A stretch of DNA of 8,135 nucleotides from Cyanobacteria bacterium UBA8803 (GCA_003505715.1 DNXU01000344.1:17065-25199), one strand, 5' to 3'; positions 1 to 6,579 are shown, counted from the first letter of the stretch. Notes: a model not told the origin generated them from the letters alone. Made by a program: numbers and translations.

Positions 1-22
1 ACAACCCCTCTTATCTTCTTCC

Positions 23-43
23 TAGAGGCTGTGCGTAGGTTTT
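23..43 (+). repeat. MITE right-end fragment upstream of rpn
   Basis: This 21-bp segment matches 1309-1329, the inner right end of the MITE-like element downstream of the Rpn gene, at 18 of 21 positions. The first 15 bases (tagaggctgtgcgta) are identical and the three differences are all transitions. I see no matching left end in the window, so it is probably a decayed or truncated copy. The rest of 1-190 has no ORF I can support. Confidence 0.55.
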
Positions 44-142
44 AGGGCATTCACTCGCCTGCTAGATATGCACATCTTGCCTAAATAATCAAGTAACTAC
101 GTAGACCTCTTTTAGCATTGGTTCGTGGCACAAGTAAGAATC

Positions 143-160
143 AGGACTTATGTAAGTCCT
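143..160. repeat. Short perfect palindrome, possible collapsed MITE
   Basis: The arms aggactta (143-150) and taagtcct (153-160) are exact reverse complements separated by only TG. The arm sequence is part of the terminal inverted repeat of the MITE at 1235-1333 (right end read inward: agccaggacttacgca). The simplest reading is two MITE ends left nearly abutting after loss of the interior. It lies about 30 bp upstream of the Rpn start and could also form a small RNA hairpin in that leader. Confidence 0.45.
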
Positions 161-179
161 CAGGATGCTGTATCAAAAT

Positions 180-184
180 AGAGG
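180..184 (+). promoter_or_regulatory. Ribosome binding site for the TTG-started Rpn gene
   Basis: AGAGG at 180-184 is followed by a 6-nt spacer and the TTG at 191. No in-frame ATG occurs until deep inside the nuclease domain (residue 96), so this Shine-Dalgarno match is what decides the start. Confidence 0.6.
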
Positions 185-190
185 TCAAAA

Positions 191-1210
191 TTGAACGAAC
201 TCCCAGTTGACTATGACAGCCCTTGGAAAGAGGCTATAGAACAATATTTCGAGCCATTTTTGGCATTCTTTTTCCCCGCCGCCCATGCTGTGATTGACTG
301 GAACTACCCTGCGGAATCCCTCGATAAAGAACTACAACAAATCGTCCGAGAGGCTAAGCTAGGGCGGCGTCTAGCGGATAAATTGTTCAAGGTTTGGCGA
401 GTTGGGGGACAAGAAACTTGGGTATTGGTGCATATAGAGGTGCAGAGTCAACCAGATTCAGACTTTGCGGAACGGATGTATGTTTATCATTACCGTTGTT
501 TTGATCGCTATCGCCGACCAGTGATTAGCTTAGCGGTATTAGGAGATGAACGGCTATCTTGGCGTCCATCATCTTATAGGTATGCCCTCGGTGGATGTGA
601 ATTGAGTTTAAAGTTTCCGATGGCGAAACTGTTAGACTATGAGGCTAAATGGCGCACCTTGACAGCAAGCACCAATCCCTTGGCGGTGATGGTGATGGCT
701 CATTTGAAAACCAAAGCGACAGGCCAACACCTACAGGAGCGCAAGCAGTGGAAGTGGAGGTTGGTGAGGCAGTTGTTTGAAGGTGGATATAGTAGAGAGG
801 AGGTAGTGCGATTATTCCGGTTAATAGACTGGCTGATGGCATTGCCGGAGGAGTTGCAGCAGGAATTTCAGGATGAATTAAGACGTTATGAGGAGGAAAG
901 CACTATGCCGTTACTCAGTCGGTTTGAACTAGATGCCATGGAAAGGGGTCGTCAGGCGGGACTCCAGGAAGGACTTCGAGATACAGTACTGGAAGTTATG
1001 GCAACGCGGTTTGTTGAGGTGCCAGTACAACTGAGTGAGGTTATCAATGGTATTGAGGATGTCTCTGTCTTGAGACAGCTTTTGAAACAGGCGATCTTAA
1101 TTAGCTCCGTAGAGGCATTTCAGCAGTTAGTTGCACAAGCTTGTAACTGGGAAAAAACGAATGAGGAAATAGCAGGAACTCCCATCGATGAATCAACAGA
1201 GTTGATTTAA
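191..1210 (+). CDS. Rpn-family PD-(D/E)XK nuclease / putative transposase-like protein
   Basis: Predicted 339-residue cytoplasmic protein of the Rpn (recombination-promoting nuclease, formerly PDDEXK_2 'transposase') type. The N-terminal domain (about residues 5-150) carries a PD-(D/E)XK-like core: an acidic residue in LADKLFKV (D63), then the strand VLVHIEVQ with the E83-x-Q85 form of the ExK motif that is usual in this family, followed by an aromatic, arginine-rich helix (MYVYHYRCFDRYRRP). The C-terminal third is helical and charged, with the family's ERGRQAGLQEGLRD segment (251-264), a region that varies between relatives. The start is TTG, supported by AGAGG 6 nt upstream. Rpn proteins are DNA endonucleases linked to RecA-independent recombination and, in some bacteria, to phage defence. 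Activity here is inferred from motifs only. The gene appears complete and stands alone, bracketed by fragments of one MITE family. Confidence 0.85.
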   Translation: MNELPVDYDSPWKEAIEQYFEPFLAFFFPAAHAVIDWNYPAESLDKELQQIVREAKLGRRLADKLFKVWRVGGQETWVLVHIEVQSQPDSDFAERMYVYHYRCFDRYRRPVISLAVLGDERLSWRPSSYRYALGGCELSLKFPMAKLLDYEAKWRTLTASTNPLAVMVMAHLKTKATGQHLQERKQWKWRLVRQLFEGGYSREEVVRLFRLIDWLMALPEELQQEFQDELRRYEEESTMPLLSRFELDAMERGRQAGLQEGLRDTVLEVMATRFVEVPVQLSEVINGIEDVSVLRQLLKQAILISSVEAFQQLVAQACNWEKTNEEIAGTPIDESTELI

Positions 1211-1234
1211 TTCTTCTCTAGGGTGTTTCTTTAA

Positions 1235-1333
1235 AGCCAGGATTTACGCAAGTACTATATATATAGTAGTGATGGTGCGGAGAGCTTGCGCATAACGCAC
1301 CCTACGTATAGAGGCTGTGCGTAAGTCCTGGCT
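1235..1333. mobile_element. 99-bp MITE-like element with 16-bp terminal inverted repeats
   Basis: The left end at 1235-1250 (agccaggatttacgca) and the right end at 1318-1333 (tgcgtaagtcctggct) are inverted copies with a single mismatch. The interior holds a 16-bp perfect AT palindrome (1253-1268, tactatatatatagta) and a ggtgcg/cgcacc pair (1274-1279 and 1296-1301) resembling the 'GGTGCG...CGCACC' repeats common in cyanobacteria. It has no coding capacity, which is the profile of a non-autonomous element mobilised in trans. I cannot see an unambiguous target duplication. It begins 24 bp after the Rpn stop codon and could also fold as an RNA hairpin at the end of that transcript. Confidence 0.75.
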
Positions 1334-1420
1334 GAATTTTCTCCCCCCTTTCTTTGGGTAGGGCTAATTCATGATCATAGCTAGAAAATTCCTGAGCCTT
1401 ATGTACCAAGTAAAAATTAC

Positions 1421-1460
1421 TCCCCCAACTCCCCCAACTCCCTCACTCCCTCAGCTCCCC
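1421..1460 (-). other. C-rich tract; G-quadruplex motif on minus strand
   Basis: Five C-runs (1422-1426, 1431-1435, 1440-1442, 1448-1450, 1457-1460) are separated by 4, 4, 5 and 6 nt. On the minus strand this satisfies the G3+N1-7 quadruplex pattern with a spare run. It also reads as imperfect tandem copies of CCCCCAACT or CCCTCACT. It lies in the non-coding stretch before the TPR-CHAT gene, on the template strand for that gene. Confidence 0.6.
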
Positions 1461-1500
1461 AAATTTTCTCTATCGAGAATAAATCCGCCCTACTTTCTTT

Positions 1501-1516
1501 GGGGGGGTAGGGGGGG
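1501..1516 (+). other. G7-TA-G7 tract; G-quadruplex motif on plus strand
   Basis: Two runs of seven guanines are separated by TA (1501-1507 and 1510-1516). They can be parsed as four G3 tracts with loops of 1, 2 and 1 nt, a very short-loop quadruplex pattern. It lies about 155 bp upstream of the TPR-CHAT start on the non-template strand, 41 bp after the C-rich tract, whose C-runs could pair with it instead. Confidence 0.6.
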
Positions 1517-1585
1517 CAAAAAATGCTGGTATTAGTGCATATCCTCCCTAGTGATGAGAAGTAAGTAGAATTGACCACAATATTT

Positions 1586-1627
1586 GAGATTGGTGATTGG
1601 AGATTATTTGCTCCAATCTAAAATCTC
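1586..1627 (+). promoter_or_regulatory. Nested hairpin in the TPR-CHAT leader
   Basis: The inner stem gattggag (1595-1602) pairs perfectly with ctccaatc (1611-1618) around an 8-nt loop. The outer stem gagatt (1586-1591) pairs with aatctc (1622-1627) across a 3/3 internal loop. No T-run follows, so it is not a classical terminator. It ends 29 bp before the putative Shine-Dalgarno site. It could be a 5' leader structure or a decayed repeat; a role is inference. Confidence 0.45.
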
Positions 1628-1656
1628 TTGCCCAGCCATCTGCACTCTCGGTTGAT

Positions 1657-1660
1657 GGAG
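1657..1660 (+). promoter_or_regulatory. Ribosome binding site of the TPR-CHAT gene
   Basis: GGAG at 1657-1660 precedes the ATG at 1670 with a 9-nt spacer. It supports this ATG, which is also the one that gives an intact signal peptide. Confidence 0.5.
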
Positions 1661-1669
1661 AACTAACCT

Positions 1670-4603
1670 ATGCCTCTGCGCCACAGCATCCTCAGATTTG
1701 TCACTCTCATGCTTTCGGCTGTAGTGATATCTCCTCCGTTACCTCCCCTATTTAACCTCTCAGCGACTGTAGTTCAAGCCCAAACGCCTCAAAATAGAAC
1801 AGCTGAAGCATTGCAGCTGTATCGGGAGGGGATGCAGCAGTTGAATAGAGGCCAATTTAGAGAGGCATTGGAGACATTTGAGCAAGTTTTAGTCATCGTT
1901 AGAGAATTGGGCGATCGCTCTAGTGAAGGGAGGACTCTCAACAATATTGGGGGAGTCTACGACAATCTGGGAGAGTATCAACAGGCGCTTTCTTACTATC
2001 AGCAAGCTTTGGCGATCCGTCGGGAACTGGGCGATCGCTCTGGCGAAGGGACTACTCTTAACAATATTGGGGGAGTCTACAACAATCTGGGGGAGTATCA
2101 ACAGGCACTTTCTTACTTTCAGCAAGCTTTGGTAATTAGTAGGGAAGTGGGCGATCGCTCTGGCGAAGGGGTGACTCTCCACAATATGGGGGCAATCTAC
2201 GAGAATCTGGGGGAGTATCAACAGGCGCTTTCTTACTATCAGCAAGCTTTGGCAATCAGTAGGGAAGTGGGCGATCGCTCTGGGGAAGGGGTGACTCTCC
2301 ACAATATGGGGACAGTCTACAACAATCTAGGAGAGTATCAACAGGCACTTTCTTACTTTCAGCAAGCTTTAGCAATCAGTAGGGAAGTGGGCGATCGCTC
2401 TGGCGAAGGAGTGACTCTCAACAATATTGGGTTAGTCTACAAAAATCTGGGAGAGTATCAACAGGCACTTTCTTACCATCAGCAAGCTTTGGTAATAAGT
2501 CAGGAAGTGGGCGATCGCTCTGGTGAAGGGGTGACTCTCCATAATATTGGGTTAGTCTACGACAATCTGGGGGAGTTTCAACAGGCACTTTCTTACTATC
2601 AGCAAGCTTTGGCAATCAGTCAGGAAGTAGGTACTCGCTCTGATGGAGGGAGGACTCTCAACAATATTGGGTTAGTCTATGACAATCTGGGAGAGTATCA
2701 ACAGGCACTTTCTTACTATCAGCAAGCTTTGGCGATCGTGCGGGAAGTTGGCGATCGCTCTATGGAAGGGAGAACTCTCAACAATATTGGGTTAGCCTAC
2801 AGAAATTTGGGAGAGTATCAACAGGCACTTTCTTACTTTCAGCAAGCTTTGGCGATCATGCGGGAAGTTGGCGATCGCTCTGGAGAAGGGAGGGCTCTCA
2901 ACAATATTGCTTCTCTCCTAGAGGCACAAAACCAACCCGAATTAGCGATTGTTTTCTTCAAACAATCCGTTAACGTCATCGAAGCAATTCGCCGAGATAT
3001 AAGAGGATTGCCGAAAGAACAACAGCAATCCTACACCGAAACTGTTGCTAGTACCTATCGTCGCTTAGCCGATCTCCTGCTCAAACAAGATCGCCTCTTA
3101 GAAGCTCAACGGGTGCTAGATTTACTCAAAGTCCAAGAACTAGAAGATTACCTGCATAACGTGCGCGGAAATGTAAATACTGCTAAAGGATTACCTAATC
3201 TGCCGCCAGAACAGCAGATTGAAGATAGCTACCAAGCTCTTGTTAACCAAGCCATTCAAGTCGGCCAAGAACTGACCAAACTCCGACAAATTCAACCAGA
3301 AAACCGTACCCCTGCCCAAGAACAACGTATCACTCAATTGGTGAAAGCTCAAGAAAAAATTATCGCCGATTTCAATAATTTTATCACTAGTCCAGAAGTC
3401 GAAGCTCTTATTGACCAACTCAGTCGCACTGCTAAACGGCAAAATCTGGAGTTAGAAGAGTTGATTGGCTTACAAGATAACTTGAGTTCTCTGCAACAAA
3501 ATGCCGTCCTCCTCTACCCCTTAATTCTTGACGATCGTCTCGAACTCATCCTCACCACTCCCGACTCGCCGCCCATTCGCCGCACCGTCCCCGTTAGCAA
3601 GGAACAACTCAATCAAGCTATTGTTGCCTTTCGCCGTGCCTTACAGAATCCCACCTCTGATGCCAAAACTCCAGCCCAACAACTTTACAACTGGTTGATT
3701 AAACCAATAGCAGCTGACCTGAAAACTGCCGATACTCAAACTATTATCTATGCCCCTGATGGCCAACTGCGCTATATTCCTCTAGCGGCTTTATACGATG
3801 ATCAACAATGGTTAGTACAGAGTTACCGTATCCATAATATTACTGCTGCTTCTCTGACTGATTTTAATACCAAGCCTCTATATAGAAGTTCCGCCGGAAC
3901 ATCTCTACGAGTTTTAGCTGGAGCCTTTGCGAGCGGGTACTACAGTTTTAATATCGGTCAACAAGCTTTTGAATTTTCTGGTTTACCCTTTGCTGGGGTG
4001 GAGGTGGAAACTTTAGCTGAGACAGTGCCTACCACTACTCAACTTATTGATAAAGCTTTCAATCCCGATGCCACAATTCCGAAAATGGATGATTACAACA
4101 TCGTGCATTTTGCTACCCATGGCGCATTTGTTGTCGGCACACCGGAAGAGTCATTTATTTTATTTGGCGATGGTCAACCAGTGACATTGCGAGATGTGGA
4201 AAACTGGGGTTTAAAAAACGTTGATTTAATTGTACTTTCGGCCTGTGAAACTGGACTGGGCGGCCAACTGGGCAATGGGGAAGAGATTCTCGGCTTAGGT
4301 TACCAAATGCAAAGAGCTGGCGCGAGAGCTGCCATTGCCTCATTATGGACAGTAGACGATGGCGGTACTCAACTGTTGATGAACGGCTTTTATGCTGCTC
4401 TCCAAAATAGCGATCGCACTAAAACTGAAGCCCTACGCCAAGCTCAAATTTCCTTAATTACAGGTAATGATACTGCTTTAGGCCAACAACGAGGTGTGGT
4501 AGTGCTACAACGCCTACGACATGGCTTGAAGCCAGAGGTTTCCCATCGCCTCAGCCACCCCTATTACTGGGCACCTTTTATTTTAATTGGTAATGGCTTG
4601 TAA
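1670..4603 (+). CDS. Exported TPR-CHAT protein (predicted caspase-like protease)
   Basis: 977 residues. Residues 1-37 form a signal peptide: basic start (RH..R), hydrophobic core around FVTLMLSAVVI, and a likely cleavage after VQA (A37). Export to the periplasm or cell surface is therefore predicted. TPR repeats run from about 45 to 440; eight units at 85-404 have the 40-residue period of cyanobacterial long TPRs (LNNIG..Y.NLGEYQQALSYYQQALAI..E.GDRSGEG). A helical linker follows (about 440-640), then a C-terminal CHAT domain. In the CHAT domain HFATHG (813-818, catalytic His 817) and SACETG (857-862, catalytic Cys 859) form the expected His/Cys dyad, and the protein ends in the family-typical PYYWAPFILIGNGL. 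CHAT domains belong to the caspase/separase clan, and TPRs usually bind a partner or substrate. The substrate is unknown. The dyad is intact, so activity is plausible. No operon partner is visible. Confidence 0.92.
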   Translation: MPLRHSILRFVTLMLSAVVISPPLPPLFNLSATVVQAQTPQNRTAEALQLYREGMQQLNRGQFREALETFEQVLVIVRELGDRSSEGRTLNNIGGVYDNLGEYQQALSYYQQALAIRRELGDRSGEGTTLNNIGGVYNNLGEYQQALSYFQQALVISREVGDRSGEGVTLHNMGAIYENLGEYQQALSYYQQALAISREVGDRSGEGVTLHNMGTVYNNLGEYQQALSYFQQALAISREVGDRSGEGVTLNNIGLVYKNLGEYQQALSYHQQALVISQEVGDRSGEGVTLHNIGLVYDNLGEFQQALSYYQQALAISQEVGTRSDGGRTLNNIGLVYDNLGEYQQALSYYQQALAIVREVGDRSMEGRTLNNIGLAYRNLGEYQQALSYFQQALAIMREVGDRSGEGRALNNIASLLEAQNQPELAIVFFKQSVNVIEAIRRDIRGLPKEQQQSYTETVASTYRRLADLLLKQDRLLEAQRVLDLLKVQELEDYLHNVRGNVNTAKGLPNLPPEQQIEDSYQALVNQAIQVGQELTKLRQIQPENRTPAQEQRITQLVKAQEKIIADFNNFITSPEVEALIDQLSRTAKRQNLELEELIGLQDNLSSLQQNAVLLYPLILDDRLELILTTPDSPPIRRTVPVSKEQLNQAIVAFRRALQNPTSDAKTPAQQLYNWLIKPIAADLKTADTQTIIYAPDGQLRYIPLAALYDDQQWLVQSYRIHNITAASLTDFNTKPLYRSSAGTSLRVLAGAFASGYYSFNIGQQAFEFSGLPFAGVEVETLAETVPTTTQLIDKAFNPDATIPKMDDYNIVHFATHGAFVVGTPEESFILFGDGQPVTLRDVENWGLKNVDLIVLSACETGLGGQLGNGEEILGLGYQMQRAGARAAIASLWTVDDGGTQLLMNGFYAALQNSDRTKTEALRQAQISLITGNDTALGQQRGVVVLQRLRHGLKPEVSHRLSHPYYWAPFILIGNGL
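1921..2880 (+). repeat. Eight 120-bp tandem TPR units with phased HIP1 sites
   Basis: The units start at 1921, 2041, 2161, 2281, 2401, 2521, 2641 and 2761, with a degenerate unit before and a partial one after. By eye, neighbouring units are around 90% identical at DNA level. Each unit encodes one 40-residue TPR, so gain or loss of a unit keeps the reading frame. GCGATCGC recurs at exactly 120-bp spacing (1911, 2031, 2151, 2271, 2391, 2511, 2751, 2871). The single exception is 2631, where GTACTCGC changes the protein from GDRSGEG to GTRSDGG. The low divergence points to recent duplication or gene conversion. Confidence 0.9.
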
Positions 4604-4653
4604 TCCCAATTCCGTTTATACAACCTCCTTGCCCATTTGTCCCCCAAAATAAG

Positions 4654-4931
4654 TCAAGGATGAGTTTCCACTGCGCTCAACTGCCGTGTTTCGGCTTGGC
4701 TAAACTCTCGAAAAATTTGGGCAAATACGGCTGAATCCAATTCATTTCCAGAAGCAGCTCTTAAAAAGAATGGTACATCTCCATCTCCGCTACAAATTAA
4801 CTCTAAGATGAACTGCTTTAAGTCAGGACGATTTGATTGATTTTATCTTCTATTCTTATCTCATCTATTAGACCAGCAACTAAGCCAAGATAGTCAATAT
4901 TTTGGACGGCAATTTCTGGTACTTGATTCAT
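4654..4931 (-). pseudogene. IS1634-type (DUF4277) transposase remnant with internal deletion
   Basis: The minus strand from ATG at 4931 reads MNQVPEIAVQNIDYLGLVAG and continues LIDEIRIEDKINQIV before a stop at 4818-4820. This matches the DUF4277 N-terminus of IS1634-like transposases (typical form: IQVQNIDHLGIVAGIID). Overlapping in another frame, 4830-4654 reads RPDLKQFILELICSGDGDVP and continues FFLRAASGNELDSAVFAQIFREF, which is the internal catalytic-domain segment of the same family (DLKQF..LI.SGDGDVPLFLR.A.GNE.DSAVFA). More than a hundred residues that normally lie between the two segments are missing, and the junction near 4825-4835 is out of frame. After REF the similarity ends and a stop follows. 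Family recognition is from memory of its conserved motifs, not a search. The gene cannot make a working transposase. Confidence 0.8.
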
Positions 4932-5048
4932 GGTTCTGTGATTAATCAACTTCAGAAAGCTCAACTCAATCCCACCCCATGTTTATTATTTTATACTTAT
5001 CTTCTTGCTCAAAAAAGTTTTTCTCGCTTTCTGTGTTTATGATTATCT

Positions 5049-5089
5049 CTCATGCAAGGTGGAGAGCGCTGCTCTCCACCTTGCATGAG
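5049..5089. repeat. Perfect 19-bp-arm hairpin flanked by 8-bp direct repeats
   Basis: The arms 5049-5067 and 5071-5089 are exact reverse complements around a 3-nt GCT loop. The direct repeat tgattatc lies on both sides (5040-5047 and 5093-5100), like a target duplication around a tiny inserted element of about 45 bp. There is no T-run on either strand, so it is not a standard terminator, although so stable a stem could still affect RNA 3' ends. The surrounding 4932-5206 has no supportable gene. Confidence 0.7.
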
Positions 5090-5206
5090 GATTGATTATC
5101 ATTCTAATTTACCCAGAGATTTGAGTATTTTTACTTAAGATAAGTGGGAATTTGGCCATTGCCGTCCACTTTCGTCAGTGCATGTGACAGTTGAGGGTGC
5201 GGAAGG

Positions 5207-5231
5207 TCAGTAGACTGAAAACTTCTGCGAT
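5207..5231 (+). repeat. Left terminal inverted repeat of the IS
   Basis: This 25-bp repeat is identical to the reverse complement of 6718-6742; it starts tcagtagactgaaaac. Its inner edge overlaps a HIP1 site (GCGATCGC, 5227-5234). The right end carries a one-base variant at the corresponding place (gccatcgc, 6715-6722). Confidence 0.88.
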
Positions 5232-5332
5232 CGCCAAAAAATAGTAGTGTATGATACCGTTTGGGGGGAACTGTAAAAAAGCCGATTGCCTTAGACAAAG
5301 GATAATATCTGCTTATTAATAAGCCCCAAAAA

Positions 5333-6478
5333 TCAGCCAGAGGGCAAACAAACTTCACAGGCTACCCCATAGGCACGGTCTATAGCTTGACGTAAAAATT
5401 CAAGCATCTGTTTAAGGGTAAATAGATGAGAAAAAACTTGTCTTGAGCTTCTTTTTAAACGGCTGAGATAATTCCAGATCAGATAAATCCAGATGTTAAT
5501 AATTAAAAAGGATAAGGTTACAAATAGAAACCGAATGGTCGGATTTTTGATAGTAGTTTTAATCCGACACTGGCTTTTCATACGGTAACTACTCTCAATG
5601 CCGAACCGCAGACGATAGTCATCATGTATTAGGTGTAAAGATAGCTGTACTTTATAGACTGCATAGATAAAAAATTCTCGACCATGCGCTCGCCTTTTAC
5701 CATTTTTATATGTACAAACTATCCACACCTGAAAAGTGACTGAGCCATATTTATCGCTGTTTAAAGTGTAAGTTGTTTTATAACTACGTCTCCCTCTAAT
5801 TAATTGTCGAGTGCCTCCATGTTTGCCTCGAATAATTACTGGCATTTCAAAGGGAATATCAAGAGCTTGTAACCATCTAATAACTGGGACACAGAAAAAT
5901 TCCCGGTCTAAATACAATCTTTCTATTTTCAGCTTTAAAGGCTCAATTAATGCTAAAAGATAAGTGATAATTGCCACTAAAGTGTTTTGTTGTTGAACAG
6001 CTTTGATAGCTAAAGTGACTCGTTTATTCTTCTTGATTACATAAACAGTAGCGTAAGCATAAAAAGAACAAGTGCCACTTTTAGCTTGACTTCTATAAAT
6101 ATATGGTGCTTCTGATGGTGATGGCTCACCATAATAAGGAATCAAGTTAAAATCAATAGCAATTTTTTGTTTGCCTTGCCGAATTCCGTCTGGTAAGCGA
6201 CTTTGAAGTGCAGCATTTAAGTCTGATTCTAGAGAATTTATGTCTGTGTATTTTTCGAGATGGTAACGAATGTCGTTGCTTGTCGGAACATTTTTTAGGA
6301 CTTTGGCAGTATTTTCTATACTATCTCTCTGAGTAGCTGCTCGAATCAAAATTTCAAAGATATTCTGTTGCTCACATTTGCCTTGAGTTTTAATAGGAAT
6401 ATGTTCGGTTAAACAGTTAACGACTTCAGACAAGGTTTTGCTATCAGTTAAAACGGGGCGAGTTGCAGTACTAACCAA
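5333..6478 (-). CDS. DDE transposase, ISH3/IS4-like
   Basis: 381 residues from the TTG at 6478. The catalytic acids are visible: D109 in IAIDFNLIPYYG, D191 in LYLDREFF, and E295 in YRLRFGIESSYRMK, which resembles the Y-R-E-K signature of IS4-type enzymes (Y288, R291, E295, K301, with one residue fewer before the K). The N-terminal 100 residues are helical and probably bind the IS ends. The C-terminus after about residue 315 is hydrophobic (FLFVTLSFLIINIWIYLIW), as often seen in this group. A second in-frame TTG lies at 6484, and a TAA two codons before it closes the frame. AAGGAG (complement of 6487-6492) is 2 nt from the 6484 TTG but 8 nt from the 6478 TTG, so I prefer 6478. The gene is complete and likely functional. 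The exact IS subfamily is the least certain point. Confidence 0.88.
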   Translation of the reverse strand: MVSTATRPVLTDSKTLSEVVNCLTEHIPIKTQGKCEQQNIFEILIRAATQRDSIENTAKVLKNVPTSNDIRYHLEKYTDINSLESDLNAALQSRLPDGIRQGKQKIAIDFNLIPYYGEPSPSEAPYIYRSQAKSGTCSFYAYATVYVIKKNKRVTLAIKAVQQQNTLVAIITYLLALIEPLKLKIERLYLDREFFCVPVIRWLQALDIPFEMPVIIRGKHGGTRQLIRGRRSYKTTYTLNSDKYGSVTFQVWIVCTYKNGKRRAHGREFFIYAVYKVQLSLHLIHDDYRLRFGIESSYRMKSQCRIKTTIKNPTIRFLFVTLSFLIINIWIYLIWNYLSRLKRSSRQVFSHLFTLKQMLEFLRQAIDRAYGVACEVCLPSG

Positions 6479-6486
6479 ACTCAATA

Positions 6487-6492
6487 CTCCTT
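6487..6492 (-). promoter_or_regulatory. Shine-Dalgarno site deciding the transposase start
   Basis: On the minus strand this is AAGGAG. The spacing favours the second TTG codon (6478, 8 nt) over the first (6484, 2 nt). A rare start codon may limit transposase synthesis, which would suit an IS. Confidence 0.6.
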
Positions 6493-6579
6493 ATCTACGT
6501 CTTGAAAATATTCGTCTCCTTTTCACAAATATGAATTTTACAGAAATTTAAGGCTAAAGCACGAGCAGCATATTTGGGC

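Noticed and set aside
1571..1600. TTGACC as a possible -35 box for the CHAT gene
   Set aside because: No credible -10 hexamer is found 16-18 bp downstream, so I do not call a promoter.
1889..2302. 137-codon minus-strand open frame in the TPR region, and a 70-codon plus-strand one nearby
   Set aside because: Both lie in the 120-bp repeat array. Because the period is a multiple of three, an open alternative frame is copied along with the real one.
1911..2880. Regularly spaced repeats as a CRISPR array
   Set aside because: The repeats are contiguous coding units of 120 bp with no unique spacers, and they encode TPR motifs.
4586..4617. aattgg/ccaatt pair at the end of the CHAT gene as a terminator
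   Set aside because: The stem is only 6 bp and AT-rich, with a 15-nt loop and no T-run.
5131..5358. 75-codon minus-strand open frame
   Set aside because: It overlaps the end of the transposase and runs across the left IS end into unrelated flank. It is a chance fusion with no family resemblance, although its last 25 codons could in principle be a gene tail exposed by the IS.
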